64,000 nucleotides of DNA from Emticicia oligotrophica DSM 17448 (GTDB lineage: Bacteria > Bacteroidota > Bacteroidia > Cytophagales > Spirosomataceae). Position 1 is the first letter of the stretch; the number at the start of each line of letters is the position of its first letter. The position numbers and the translations under genes were made by a program. The notes under the pieces are model-generated. The model saw only the letters and a program-made list of their open reading frames with translations, had not been told where the DNA came from and searched no databases. Positions 8,703 to 18,629 of the stretch are shown in pieces. The stretch lies in the NCBI RefSeq assembly GCF_000263195.1, contig NC_018748.1, positions 3,410,001 to 3,474,000 on the forward strand, written 5' to 3'.

Positions 8703-9725
8703 TCAAAATTTCAAATAGTCATTAAAAAATGGCAATAAATCATTCAAAACACGGCCATCCATTGTCCAGATTTTGTTGCCGTGGTCGCCGATGTATTCCT
8801 CTGCAAAATGATTAATTCCTAGGTTTTCTAAACGCTGGCTCAACATACCGATTTGCACTGGAAAGCGTGGTGAATCATTTCGTCCCCAATCTAATTTTAT
8901 GGCTGTCATTTTACGTAAATTATCCGCATATTTATCGACCATGTAAACAGGCATATTGGCCTCCCATTTTTCTAAAATAGGCTGATTTACAATCATTTTA
9001 TCCCCTTCATAACTAAATGGAAAATCACAGAAGAAAGGAGGTTTGTTTGGGTTTGGTGACCATGCACGAGCTACTGCTACCAATACTTTTGGATAATAAG
9101 TCTTCTTTAGTTCTTCAGGAGTTTTGATATTTTGTACTTCTTTGAAAGAATTGCTATTGGGTCCAAATTCTTTTACCATTGCTAATAAACCTGGGCTCAA
9201 GGCATAAATGCTGCTGAAAACCTCGGGGTGAAGCATCCCGATTTTGAAAGCACCATATCCTCCCATCGAATGCCCAGCAATGCCTCGACTTTCACGAGTG
9301 GCGAGGGTTCGGTAGTTTTTATCCATGTATTCTACCAATTCTTTACTCTCGAACTCATCCCAATTGCCTGTTAATGAGGAGTTTGAGTAAAAACTTCCTT
9401 CAAAAATTGTGTATTGGTCGGCTTGAACAAAAATGAAAGGCTTAATTTTTTGGCGTGCAATGCCTTCATCTAAAATCTTCTGCATTTGCGGAAAAATATT
9501 ATCTTTTCCCATGAAACCGTGTAGATAATAAATAACTGGATAACGCTGAGTTGAAGCATCATAATTTGGTGGAAGGTACACCGAAACTTTACGATTAGGG
9601 TCTTCACCACCTGTATTTTGTAGAGCTTTTGAATTGAGCGTAAAACTTACCACTTTTCCAGTTTGGGCAGTTGCCCATGTGACGAGTGATAAATTAAGAA
9701 CAAAAAAAAGTATTTTTGTTTTCAT
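8703..9725 (-). CDS. Secreted PF00756-type esterase
   Basis: 340 aa with a signal peptide (MKTKILFFVLNLSLVTWATA-Q). Motifs are YYLHGFMGKDN, the nucleophile elbow AGHSMGGYGAFKIG, and a C-terminal YIGDHGNKIW with the likely catalytic His. It is longer than the esterase at 7764 and only distantly related, so the two probably differ in substrate. Expected to act in the periplasm on acylated sugars or similar esters. Confidence 0.88.
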   Translation of the reverse strand: MKTKILFFVLNLSLVTWATAQTGKVVSFTLNSKALQNTGGEDPNRKVSVYLPPNYDASTQRYPVIYYLHGFMGKDNIFPQMQKILDEGIARQKIKPFIFVQADQYTIFEGSFYSNSSLTGNWDEFESKELVEYMDKNYRTLATRESRGIAGHSMGGYGAFKIGMLHPEVFSSIYALSPGLLAMVKEFGPNSNSFKEVQNIKTPEELKKTYYPKVLVAVARAWSPNPNKPPFFCDFPFSYEGDKMIVNQPILEKWEANMPVYMVDKYADNLRKMTAIKLDWGRNDSPRFPVQIGMLSQRLENLGINHFAEEYIGDHGNKIWTMDGRVLNDLLPFFNDYLKF

Positions 9726-9758
9726 AGTGAATGTTGGTTTAAAATTTAATTTTTAGGT

Positions 9759-9786
9759 GTAGAGACAAGACATGCCTTGTCTCTAC
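9759..9786. repeat. REP-like palindrome, copy 6 (variant)
   Basis: Half-site GTAGAGACAAGACA with one mismatched pair; same variant type as copy 4. It lies between the TonB-dependent receptor gene and the esterase gene. Confidence 0.9.
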
Positions 9787-9801
9787 GGAGAATATGAATT
9801 T

Positions 9802-12216
9802 CTAAAACTTATAATTATATCCGGCTCTGATTACTTGGGTTTCGTAGTAATCATGACTTGTGTATTTAAAGCCGGCACCTTGAATTTCTCGCTTGATAAC
9901 CAGCGTATTAAATAAATCAGTGGCGTTGATAAATACTTCACCTTTGCCCGATTGAACGCTTTTCTTGAATCCTGTATCGACTGAAAATCTGGAATTGATT
10001 TTTCCCTGCGGAATAATGTCAGGAGCGAGATAAGCCACTGATATTTGTCCATCAATTCCTTTTGATAAATGTAAAGTGCTATTTAACTTAACATTTCCCG
10101 AAAAAATCTCTTGCTTTTCTGCTGAAAAGATATTTTGTACGGGATATTTATTGAAGACCGAGAACGCATTTATCTGATTATGATAAGCATTTAAGTTGAG
10201 GTTAAATGAAAACTTACTCGAAACTTCTTTTGAAAATACCATTTCAACGCCTGAATTATAGCTTTTGCCCGCATTCTGAAAAATGGCGTAAATCAAAGTA
10301 CTATTGGGCACAATACTCGAAATTCGGGTGATTGTTCCGTCGGCCATTTTGTGGTATAGAGCGGTATAGAAAGTGTTTTTTGCCCATTTTGCTTTGTAAC
10401 CCAATTCAATAGAATTGGTAAATTGAGGTTTTAGAGCAGGGTTTCCGACTTTTATGATTTCGGCATCATCATATTTTGGAAAAATTCTGATGTCCACTTC
10501 ATTGGGTCTATCTACTCTACGATTAAAAAATGCCGAAATCTTCTGATTATCATTGATTTTATATGCCAAACGAACATTCGGGAATGGTTGAGAATATTTA
10601 TAGCCATCACTTTTGTAAGTCGGATGGTCGGGATTTACTTCATATTTTAGATTGATGTATTCGTAGCGTAAGCCAATTTCGGCTTCATAGTTTTTATCTT
10701 CATAAATATAATTTCCATAAACCGCAGGAATGATTTCTCGATAATTTGCCCAACCCCCCGCTTTCACATCAATGATGGAGTTTTTTGAATCTGGGTAAAA
10801 CTGCATATTGGTTGGGATATCACGCTTACGAAACTTCACACCACTTTCAAATCGACCATATTTAAGCGGCTTTTGGTAATCGACCGTAAAATCTTGTACT
10901 TGTTCATCAGAAAGTAACTTGAAGGCATCTCTTCCTGTGAAAGTTGGCATGTAATTATCGAAAAAGTATTTCTCGTTTTCACGGTGAAAAGTATAATTAT
11001 AGCCAATATTCAGGGTATGTCCTGCATCTTTGAATTTATGTATATAATTGGCGGTGGCCATTGCGGTAGTTTTGAGTTCGTCTTCTAAAAACTGCCATAG
11101 TCGTAATCTTTCGCTTAGGTTTTTATTGAAAAAAGGCTCATCACCACGGTCGATGATTTTTTCTCCCCCGTAAAGTCCTGAAATAGTCAGTGAATTTTGC
11201 TCATCAATATTCCAATCAAAACCAGTTTTGGCAGTAATGAAATGAGTATTTCTATTCCGCTTTAATTGTTGGTTTATCACATCGCCATTGTCGTAGGTTC
11301 TTACCACAAACTCATTTTTATTGAGTGTTTCGGTATAGAGATAATCGCCTTGCAAGAAATAGTTTACTTTATTTTTGCGGTAATTAAGTGCCAAAGAAGG
11401 ATTAATTTTAGGTGTATGTGTGTATTGTGGTCGAATACTCGGGAGATTCTCTTTTCTTACCCATAAAGCTCCTAAACCTCCTGCCAATCCAACTTTTCCG
11501 TTGAAACCTTCTTTTTTATTCTTCTTAAAAATAATGTTAATGATTCCGGCATTACCATTGGCATCGTATTTTGAAGATGGATTATTGATAATTTCCACTT
11601 TCTCGATTGCCGAAGCAGGAATATTATCTAAACCTGTTTGCGAGCCAAAACCCGTGAGGGCCGTTTGTTTACCATCAATCAAAACCGCAATTTTATCGTT
11701 GCCACGTAATTGTATTTTTCCATCTTGTACCGTAATTCCTGGAAGATTTTGCATGGCTTGCAAGACAGAACCGCCACTTTGACTAATATTATCGGTTAAA
11801 GAGAATGTTTTTTTGTCCATCACTTCACTAATCTGTTCGGTTTTGGCGGTTACACTCACTTCTTTTAATACCTGTGTGTCTTCCTCTAATTCCAGATTAT
11901 TAAAATCTAAGAATTGAGTTAAGCTTCCAACATAGACAGCTTTTTTGTTTTTAGTATATCCCACTGAAGAATATTCTAAATTATAGCTGCCATTTTTTAT
12001 TCCACTAATCGAAAAACGACCTTCTTCATTGCTAACCGTGCCAGCAACAAATGCGTTTTCTTTTTCGGTTTTCAGGACAACACTGACAAATGGTAGCACA
12101 CTTTTACTTTTTTTGTCTTTGATAGTGCCTGAAATTGTTACATTTCCTTGTCCGAATATAAGCGTAGAAATGCTTATAAATAGACTCAAACTAAGTAATA
12201 CTTTTCTTTTGGTCAT
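9802..12216 (-). CDS. TonB-dependent receptor-like outer-membrane protein
   Basis: 804 aa. A signal peptide is followed by a carboxypeptidase-D-regulatory-like domain (about 27-115, TISGTIKDKKSKSVLPFVSV). A plug domain follows (about 130-235, NLPGITVQDGKIQLRGNDK and NPSSKYDANGNAGIINI), then a long beta barrel ending in an aromatic residue (AGYNYKF). This is the outer-membrane beta-barrel family often found without a SusD partner, and no susD gene is seen here. It probably imports the substrate or breakdown products handled by the surrounding esterases. Confidence 0.9.
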   Translation of the reverse strand: MTKRKVLLSLSLFISISTLIFGQGNVTISGTIKDKKSKSVLPFVSVVLKTEKENAFVAGTVSNEEGRFSISGIKNGSYNLEYSSVGYTKNKKAVYVGSLTQFLDFNNLELEEDTQVLKEVSVTAKTEQISEVMDKKTFSLTDNISQSGGSVLQAMQNLPGITVQDGKIQLRGNDKIAVLIDGKQTALTGFGSQTGLDNIPASAIEKVEIINNPSSKYDANGNAGIINIIFKKNKKEGFNGKVGLAGGLGALWVRKENLPSIRPQYTHTPKINPSLALNYRKNKVNYFLQGDYLYTETLNKNEFVVRTYDNGDVINQQLKRNRNTHFITAKTGFDWNIDEQNSLTISGLYGGEKIIDRGDEPFFNKNLSERLRLWQFLEDELKTTAMATANYIHKFKDAGHTLNIGYNYTFHRENEKYFFDNYMPTFTGRDAFKLLSDEQVQDFTVDYQKPLKYGRFESGVKFRKRDIPTNMQFYPDSKNSIIDVKAGGWANYREIIPAVYGNYIYEDKNYEAEIGLRYEYINLKYEVNPDHPTYKSDGYKYSQPFPNVRLAYKINDNQKISAFFNRRVDRPNEVDIRIFPKYDDAEIIKVGNPALKPQFTNSIELGYKAKWAKNTFYTALYHKMADGTITRISSIVPNSTLIYAIFQNAGKSYNSGVEMVFSKEVSSKFSFNLNLNAYHNQINAFSVFNKYPVQNIFSAEKQEIFSGNVKLNSTLHLSKGIDGQISVAYLAPDIIPQGKINSRFSVDTGFKKSVQSGKGEVFINATDLFNTLVIKREIQGAGFKYTSHDYYETQVIRAGYNYKF

Positions 12217-12327
12217 TAGTCTTTTTGATTAATATTTGTGGTAAAATTGACCAAAAACTTATTAAAATGGGGTTAAAAGTGATTTAGGACGTATTAATTA
12301 TAATTTTTAGCGGCAATACTGTAAATT

Positions 12328-13845
12328 TTATTTTTCCATATTGGTCTCTAAGAAATCAAATTCTTTTTTGAATAATCCTGCTTTTGTGGCAGTTTTATCA
12401 CTAAATTCCAGAATATTTCCTACTTTTTTTTCATAAGGTTTCCACTGAGGTAGACCAGCTCCGTTTGGGTCGCCCGTTTTAGCAAAGTTTACCCAATAAC
12501 TAGACATCATGTTTTCTAAATCTTTATCTAATTGTTGCCAAGGGCGTTTCCAAGTATGTAGCGTATGCAAAGCGTAAGGCACTTCTGATGTGTGAAAAGC
12601 TCCATAATTCGGGAAGTTCGGTTTATCAGGTGGAACGTGACTGAATTGATAAACATAACTTGGTTTATTGGTGTAAATTGCCAATAGGTGAGAAGGCATT
12701 CCTGCAAAACCTATTAATCCTTGTTTTAATTTTGCTTCTTTGGCCTCTTCATCTGTGCTGGCAGGGAAGATGCTCAGGAACTCATCTGCTTTAGACCTAT
12801 ATTTGGTTTGAGCTTCTTTTTTATAATCTTCTAAATTTGTTTTTGGAGTTCCCATTAATCCTCCATCACCTGTTACCCAACCTGTAATAATAGGCACTTG
12901 ATTATGTTTTCCATTTTGAAAATGCTCCGTAATATTTTTCGGTAAAACATAGCCATCCATCGTTACTCCAAATCTCCCAGCGGCTTGATTATTACTTAAT
13001 TTTTGAATTTCATAAGCCGAAAGTTTGCGTAAATCTGCAATTGAGGAGGCTTTGGCTAATTCCATGAATTTTGTGCCTTGTTTCTCAGCATTAGCTAAGT
13101 CTTGACTCAACATTCTTGATAAAAGTCCACCACTTTGAGGAATCGCTTTGTGAAAAAGCCCTTTTGCTAAAGGTGATGCAATCATGGCATTTACGCTAAA
13201 TGCACCTGCCGATTGCCCTAAGATGGTCACATTTGAAGGGTCTCCACCAAATGCAGCGATGTTTTTTTGTACCCATTTTAAAGCAGCAATTTGATCAAGA
13301 AATCCATAGTTACCAGAAGCATTGTAGCCAGATTCTTTGCTCAATTCGGGGTGAGCCATAAAGCCCATCACACCTACTCGATAATTGATACTGACAAAGA
13401 CGACGCCTTTCTTGGCCATTTCTTCGCCGTCATAAATATCGCAATTGGCCGAACCGCTGCTTAATCCACCACCATAAATCCAAACCATTACTGGTTGTTT
13501 TTCTTTGGCTGATTTGGCGGTTGTCCAAACATTTAAGTATAAACAATCTTCGTTTAATGGCTCTGGTTTGGCAATAAATTCCTCTGTCCAACAATAGAAT
13601 GGAGCAGGATTGTTTTGAATCGGACTTGCAGAAAAGTCAGTACATTTCTTTATTCCAGACCAATTTTGTACAGGTTGTGGAGCTTTCCAACGCAAATCAC
13701 CAACTGGTGGAGCTGCGAATGGAATTCCTTTAAAAATTTTTAAGTTTTCTTTGGCATACCCTTCAATTTTGCCATTTGCTGTTTGAATGATAGTTTGGGC
13801 AAAAGTTGAAATTGAAAGTAGATAGAGAAAGAGTAGTTTTTTCAT
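12328..13845 (-). CDS. Secreted type-B carboxylesterase
   Basis: 505 aa with a signal peptide (MKKLLFLYLLSISTFA-Q). Motifs: FKGIPFAAPPVGDLRW, EDCLYLNVW, the nucleophile elbow GQSAGAFSV, and GAFHTSEVPYALHTL with the likely catalytic His. It is the classic para-nitrobenzyl-esterase type and clearly different from the paralogous pair at 647 and 14938. The substrate is unknown. A 17-bp-stem inverted repeat lies immediately upstream. Confidence 0.9.
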   Translation of the reverse strand: MKKLLFLYLLSISTFAQTIIQTANGKIEGYAKENLKIFKGIPFAAPPVGDLRWKAPQPVQNWSGIKKCTDFSASPIQNNPAPFYCWTEEFIAKPEPLNEDCLYLNVWTTAKSAKEKQPVMVWIYGGGLSSGSANCDIYDGEEMAKKGVVFVSINYRVGVMGFMAHPELSKESGYNASGNYGFLDQIAALKWVQKNIAAFGGDPSNVTILGQSAGAFSVNAMIASPLAKGLFHKAIPQSGGLLSRMLSQDLANAEKQGTKFMELAKASSIADLRKLSAYEIQKLSNNQAAGRFGVTMDGYVLPKNITEHFQNGKHNQVPIITGWVTGDGGLMGTPKTNLEDYKKEAQTKYRSKADEFLSIFPASTDEEAKEAKLKQGLIGFAGMPSHLLAIYTNKPSYVYQFSHVPPDKPNFPNYGAFHTSEVPYALHTLHTWKRPWQQLDKDLENMMSSYWVNFAKTGDPNGAGLPQWKPYEKKVGNILEFSDKTATKAGLFKKEFDFLETNMEK

Positions 13846-13858
13846 TTTTATAGAAATT

Positions 13859-13893
13859 TAACTTTGGCAGAGTTTTAAACTCTGCCAAAGTTA
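13859..13893. terminator. Inverted repeat between two hydrolase genes
   Basis: A perfect 17-bp stem around one central base; the arm is AACTTTGGCAGAGTTT and its complement. It lies between the stop of the 13902 gene and the start of the 12328 gene. It may terminate transcription or be another dispersed palindrome. Confidence 0.6.
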
Positions 13894-13901
13894 GTTGACA
13901 A

Positions 13902-14831
13902 TTACTTTTTTATTTTCGATTTAAAGAAAGTTATCATCTGAACATAATATTTATCAATCATTACACCAGGGCCATGTCCACCACCTTCTATAATAATCAA
14001 TTCACTTTTTACGCCTTCTTTTTGCATTTTTTCGTAAAGTTTCTCGCTCTCACAATGCGGTACAAGTGGGTCTTTTGTTCCATGAAAAATTAGGAATGGG
14101 GGAGTAGCTTTACTTACGTAACTAATAGGATTGGCCAATGCCACTTTTTCTTTGTTCTCTTGAATAGCTCCGCCAATAAGGGTAGATTCAGGCGATTTTG
14201 CTTCATTATGGCTAAATGAGCTTCCACAAGCATCCATCAAAAGGAAATCTGTTGGCCCAAACCAATCAACAACGGCATCAACATTACTACTTTCACCGAG
14301 AGATTTTCCAATATTTCCTTCTAAATCAATTGGTAAATGATTAATAGTTGTAGATTTTATACCGCTAGTTACACCCGCCATTGTAGAAAGATGCCCACCC
14401 GAAGAAAAACCAGTTATACCCAAGAAAGACGTATCCAGCGAAAATACCGAAGCATTGGCTCTGACGAATCTGATAGCCGCCTTCACATCATGGATTTGTG
14501 CTGGCCATATGGCATCTCTGCTGGAACGATGATTGATACTAACTACCGCAAAACCATTCTTTAAAAGCGTTTGACCCAAGCCATCATTAAAACAAGTAGC
14601 TTTTGAAGTGTTTGAAAACCACGCACTTCCGTAAATAGTAACCACTACTGGAAAAGGCCCTTTTCCTTCATTTGGTAAGAAAATATCTAATTTATGCCCA
14701 ATAATTCCATCGCCTACATAATCAATATCAATCCAAGATTTTGAAGCTTCAATTGCAGATTTTGCGAAGTCTGGTTTGGGTTGGGCGAATATTTTTATGC
14801 AAAAAAAGAGTAAAATAAAGGTCTTTTTCAT
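13902..14831 (-). CDS. Secreted alpha/beta hydrolase, BD-FAE-like
   Basis: 309 aa with a signal peptide (MKKTFILLFFCIKIFA-Q). Motifs: VVVTIYGSAWFSNT, the nucleophile elbow GFSSGGHLST, FHGTKDPLVPHCES (acid) and GGGHGPG (His), all in the expected order. It resembles the bifunctional feruloyl/acetyl esterase group (PF20434). It probably removes acyl groups from a carbohydrate or related ester in the periplasm. Confidence 0.85.
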   Translation of the reverse strand: MKKTFILLFFCIKIFAQPKPDFAKSAIEASKSWIDIDYVGDGIIGHKLDIFLPNEGKGPFPVVVTIYGSAWFSNTSKATCFNDGLGQTLLKNGFAVVSINHRSSRDAIWPAQIHDVKAAIRFVRANASVFSLDTSFLGITGFSSGGHLSTMAGVTSGIKSTTINHLPIDLEGNIGKSLGESSNVDAVVDWFGPTDFLLMDACGSSFSHNEAKSPESTLIGGAIQENKEKVALANPISYVSKATPPFLIFHGTKDPLVPHCESEKLYEKMQKEGVKSELIIIEGGGHGPGVMIDKYYVQMITFFKSKIKK

Positions 14832-14937
14832 GAGGAATTTATTTACAGAATAAAGCGAGTATTATTTCTCTTAAATTTAGATAATAATACTCGCTTTGTG
14901 GGAATAATACAATATAATTATAAAAAAATGATAGGAA

Positions 14938-16545
14938 TTACTGTTCTGTAACTTTCAATAATTCGGCATCGTGATGATTGCTGATAGAGCATTTGTTATC
15001 AAACATCATCGTTGCCCCTTTATCTACTGTGTAAGGCTCCCATTTTGGTAAACCTGCATGATTAGGATTTCCAGTTTTAGCAAAGTTTATCCATGCTTGA
15101 CTTACTTTATCGGCAAGTGCATAAGCTTCTTTAGTACCACCAGTCATTTCTTCACAACGAGCGATGTTGTTGAATACAAATGGAATTTCGATGCAGTGAA
15201 TGGCTTTGTATTTTCCATCCATTACTGGTGATTGCCAAGTAAATAAGTACATATAAGTAGGAGCACCGCCTGCAATTGAAGCTTTTGCTTTTGCTTGATT
15301 CACCGCTCCACGACGGAACATTAAGTCTATATCCATCAAGTCAGAAGGTTTAGTATCATTTGGATAAGCTTTTTTCACTGCTGCTAAATAAGCATCCGCT
15401 TTATCTTTATAGCGATTTTTGATAAATTCTGTCACTTTTTCTGTCGAACCATTGCTTAACCCTGCACCTAACGAAGCCATGAATTCGTTTTTAACAGTTC
15501 CAATCATCAATGGAATATTTTTATAAAGTTCAACTGCTTGTGCATCATCGAATTGATATGGCAATACATTTCCATCAAGTGTTGGGCCGAAGCCTAGACC
15601 AAAGTTCCCTACTTGTTTTCCTTCAGCTTTTAATTGGTCTCCAATGGTTTTTGATGCTTTTTGAGAAGCCGCTACCAACGTTGCATAAGGAATTGACTGA
15701 ATTTCATCTACTTTATCGGCTGAAAGATTTAAGTTTTTCAAAACTTCAGCACCTAATCTTTGTGTTTCTGCTTTGGTAAGCATTTTGCTCATAAAAGCAC
15801 CACTTTGATTAACAGCTTTGTGGAATAAACCTTTGGCTGCAGGTGTCATCATTAAAGTATTTACTTTACCGCCACCGCCAGATTGACCAAAGATTGTAAC
15901 ATTACCAGCATCTCCACCAAAATTTGAGATATTGGCTTTAACCCACTCTAAAGCTGCAACCATGTCTAAAACGCTATTATTAGCTGAGTTTTTGTATTTG
16001 TCGCCGTAAGCCGATAAATCTAAAAAGCCCAAAACATTTAATCGGTGATTGATAGAAACAACAACCACATCGCCTTTTTTAGCTAAATTCTCGCCTTCAT
16101 AAGATGGTAATTCTTGAGAAGAACCAGCCGCAAAACCACCACCATGAATCCAGAATAAAACAGGGCGTTTTTTGCCGTCGTTAATTCCAGGTGTCCAAAC
16201 GTTTAACACTAAGCAGTTTTCGTTAGTAAAACCCCAGTCGTGGTGGAACACAAACTCAGATTCGTCTTGAACAGAAGTTGTTGGTGTCATTAATGGCGAA
16301 ACTGGACCATAAGAAAGTGAACTACGAACATTACTCCATGCTTTTGGTTTCTGTGGTGCTTCGAAGCGTTTAGCTTCTGCATACGGAATGCCTTTGTATG
16401 TGTAGATACCATTGTGTACATAACCACGAACCTTACCTAAATCGGTGCTTGTAACGGCTACATTTTCGCCTGTTTGAAGCTGTGCATTAACTTTGGTTGT
16501 CAGTAATCCCAAAGCCATCATCGCAAAAAGCGTAATTTTTTTCAT
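14938..16545 (-). CDS. Secreted type-B carboxylesterase (paralogue of the 647-2254 enzyme)
   Basis: About 535 aa when started at ATG 16545 (MKKITLFAMMALGLLTTKVNA-Q); the frame is open 38 codons further up but without signal-peptide character. LQTGENVAV, HHDWGFTNE, FWIHGGGFAAGSS, GQSGGGGKV and IHCIEIPFVFNN align throughout with the first esterase of the cluster. Length is equal and identity appears high by eye. A duplicated enzyme suggests gene dosage or a slightly different ester. Confidence 0.9.
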   Translation of the reverse strand: MKKITLFAMMALGLLTTKVNAQLQTGENVAVTSTDLGKVRGYVHNGIYTYKGIPYAEAKRFEAPQKPKAWSNVRSSLSYGPVSPLMTPTTSVQDESEFVFHHDWGFTNENCLVLNVWTPGINDGKKRPVLFWIHGGGFAAGSSQELPSYEGENLAKKGDVVVVSINHRLNVLGFLDLSAYGDKYKNSANNSVLDMVAALEWVKANISNFGGDAGNVTIFGQSGGGGKVNTLMMTPAAKGLFHKAVNQSGAFMSKMLTKAETQRLGAEVLKNLNLSADKVDEIQSIPYATLVAASQKASKTIGDQLKAEGKQVGNFGLGFGPTLDGNVLPYQFDDAQAVELYKNIPLMIGTVKNEFMASLGAGLSNGSTEKVTEFIKNRYKDKADAYLAAVKKAYPNDTKPSDLMDIDLMFRRGAVNQAKAKASIAGGAPTYMYLFTWQSPVMDGKYKAIHCIEIPFVFNNIARCEEMTGGTKEAYALADKVSQAWINFAKTGNPNHAGLPKWEPYTVDKGATMMFDNKCSISNHHDAELLKVTEQ

Positions 16546-16675
16546 TGTTTTGATTATAATTAGAGAATGAATAGAAAGTTTAATAATTTTTCGAGTAATG
16601 AATGGGTCGAATATTTCGAAGGATTGTTTTAGAGTAATAATTCGAGAAACTTGAATCATTCGATTTATTCTACAT

Positions 16676-17545
16676 TTATTTTAAATATCCTTGCATTTTT
16701 AGCCAGTTTCCAAAGTTTTCAATCCAGCCCTCGCTTGAAGTATTAGTTTTTCTCATGCCAAAGCCGTGTCCACCTTTTTCGTAGATGTGCAATTCTGCTG
16801 GATGTTTCGCATCGAACCATTTTTTGAAAATATTGATGCTATGAGGCATAAAACCTAATTGGTCATCGGCGGCCACAGCCACAAAAATTGGTGTTTTTTC
16901 TTTGGGCATATTTGTACCAATAATTGCATTTTCATAGGCGTAGATTGGTGCTACAAAGTTTGGTCTGCGAGCATCATCAGCACTATAAACCACCGACATA
17001 GTAAGTGTTCCTCCAGCCGAAAACCCCATAAATCCAATCTTTTTTGAGTCAAGTTTATATTCAGAAGCGTGCTCTCGAACATATTTTACGGCATTCATAC
17101 CATCTTCCGTTGCTAAAGGTATAACAGGAGCATTTTCCTCATCTAATGTTTTGAAATTCTGCATTTTGCCCATTAATTCCTTCACTGGGTCATCGGTAAA
17201 GCTACGAGCAACACGATATTTCAAAACAAAAGCAGTAATTCCTCTAGCATTTAACCATTTGGCTACGTCAATTCCTTCGCTATCAATCGAAAGTGTATGA
17301 AACGCCCCACCGGGGGCAATTACAATGGCTGTTCCGTTTGGATTTTCAGGAATATAAGCGGTGATTGAAGGTCGAGAAACATTATAAACTACCTTTGTAT
17401 TGAAAACATTTTTATCCGAAATGGCTTCATCCCAATTCCAATTTTCTGAGCCTTTGGGCCTACCTTCGTAGAGAAAAATTTGTTTTTGTGCATTTGCTGA
17501 TAGCAAAACACCCATTAAAGAGAGAATAGTTAGTAGGGTTTTCAT
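16676..17545 (-). CDS. Secreted alpha/beta hydrolase (acetyl-xylan-esterase-like)
   Basis: 289 aa with a signal peptide (MKTLLTILSLMGVLLSANA-Q). LYEGRPKGSENW, AIVIAPGGAFHTL, the nucleophile elbow GFSAGGTLTM, AADDQLG and KGGHGFG match exported esterases of the BD-FAE / acetyl esterase type, usually found near glycan-degrading enzymes. It adds to the ester-cleaving capacity of the cluster. Confidence 0.87.
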   Translation of the reverse strand: MKTLLTILSLMGVLLSANAQKQIFLYEGRPKGSENWNWDEAISDKNVFNTKVVYNVSRPSITAYIPENPNGTAIVIAPGGAFHTLSIDSEGIDVAKWLNARGITAFVLKYRVARSFTDDPVKELMGKMQNFKTLDEENAPVIPLATEDGMNAVKYVREHASEYKLDSKKIGFMGFSAGGTLTMSVVYSADDARRPNFVAPIYAYENAIIGTNMPKEKTPIFVAVAADDQLGFMPHSINIFKKWFDAKHPAELHIYEKGGHGFGMRKTNTSSEGWIENFGNWLKMQGYLK

Positions 17546-17552
17546 GTGATTG

Positions 17553-17641
17553 AATTAAGAATTGAGAATGAAGAATTATGAATGAAACGGATTAAGAACT
17601 AATTTTCTTAATTCTCAATTTTTAATTCTTCATTCTTAATT
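17553..17641. repeat. Imperfect inverted repeat in intergenic gap
   Basis: Runs of AATTAAGAATTGAGAATG and complementary AATTCTCAATT / CATTCTTAATT fill the gap between the TIM-barrel and hydrolase genes. It folds into a long imperfect hairpin and may act as a transcript end. Confidence 0.55.
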
Positions 17642-17644
17642 ATT

Positions 17645-18607
17645 TTAAATCTTGCTCGTCAAATAATCCGAACTACGTTTTAAGGCTACATGAGGATTCG
17701 CTACCATATCTTGCTCAACAAAGAAATGTTCAACGCCAACTTCTTTGGCTTTTTTCACAATACCTTGTAAGTCGAGCACTCCATCACCAGCCGAAGCCAT
17801 TAACGAAAACATCGGCATCCAATCACCCATACCGCCACCATCGCCAGTAAATTGCTTTTTCTCTTTCATATCCTTCAAGTGAAGCATTTTATAGCGATTT
17901 GGATATTTTGTCAATAGTTCAATTGGGTCAGCACCACCGCAGGTTGTCCAGAAAATATCCATTTCGAAGAATACTAAACTAGGGTCAGTATTTTTCAGAA
18001 TGATTTCAAGTGGACGTACACCATCGACAGGTTTGATGCCGTAGCCGTGATTATGATAGCCGAAACGAATGCCTTGCTTCTTGGCCTCAGCACCAATTTT
18101 ATTAAACGCATCGGCAATACGTTTGTAATCATCAATTGTTTTGCGGCGGTCGTCAGGAATCGCAGGAAGCGTTACATATTTCCAGCCCATTGTATGAGAG
18201 GCTTCACCTAAAGCTCCCATATTTTGCTCTAGAGTATCGAGGTCGGTATGAGTACCGGGGGTGCTTAGTCCGTGGTCAGCTAAAATCTTTTTCACTTCTT
18301 GAGCAGATTTTCCGAAATACCCACTGCCCGAAAAACCTAGCATTTTTCCAGCAGCTTCCCAACCTTTTCTTGCTTTTTCTACACTAAATGGATACGGCCC
18401 ATAAAGCTCTAATTCTTTATAGCCCAATTCTTGTAGCATTTTCATTCCAGCCATGTAATCTTCCGAAAGCATTTTAGGAATTGAAAATAGTTGGATACCC
18501 AATTTATTCTCTTTTTTCAATGCTGCCATTACTTCTGCCATTGGCGAAACTGCCATTGCTGCTGCAGCTAATGAGGTATTTTTTAGAAATTCTCGTCTTG
18601 TTGCCAT
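17645..18607 (-). CDS. Sugar phosphate isomerase/epimerase-like TIM barrel, Tat-exported
   Basis: About 320 aa from ATG 18607. MATRREFLKNTSLAAAAMAV is a twin-arginine signal, so a folded, cofactor-bearing protein is exported. The AP-endonuclease-2-like barrel (PF01261) follows, with metal-ligand segments GTHTDLD, GYHNHGYG, FFEMDIFW and HLKDMK. Relatives act as xylose-isomerase-like or sugar epimerase enzymes. The frame extends 14 codons further up into a copy of the dispersed repeat (MLSEVEAKEF), which shows why the later start is preferred. Confidence 0.85.
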   Translation of the reverse strand: MATRREFLKNTSLAAAAMAVSPMAEVMAALKKENKLGIQLFSIPKMLSEDYMAGMKMLQELGYKELELYGPYPFSVEKARKGWEAAGKMLGFSGSGYFGKSAQEVKKILADHGLSTPGTHTDLDTLEQNMGALGEASHTMGWKYVTLPAIPDDRRKTIDDYKRIADAFNKIGAEAKKQGIRFGYHNHGYGIKPVDGVRPLEIILKNTDPSLVFFEMDIFWTTCGGADPIELLTKYPNRYKMLHLKDMKEKKQFTGDGGGMGDWMPMFSLMASAGDGVLDLQGIVKKAKEVGVEHFFVEQDMVANPHVALKRSSDYLTSKI

Positions 18608-18629
18608 AGTGTTATTGATAAACTCTTTT

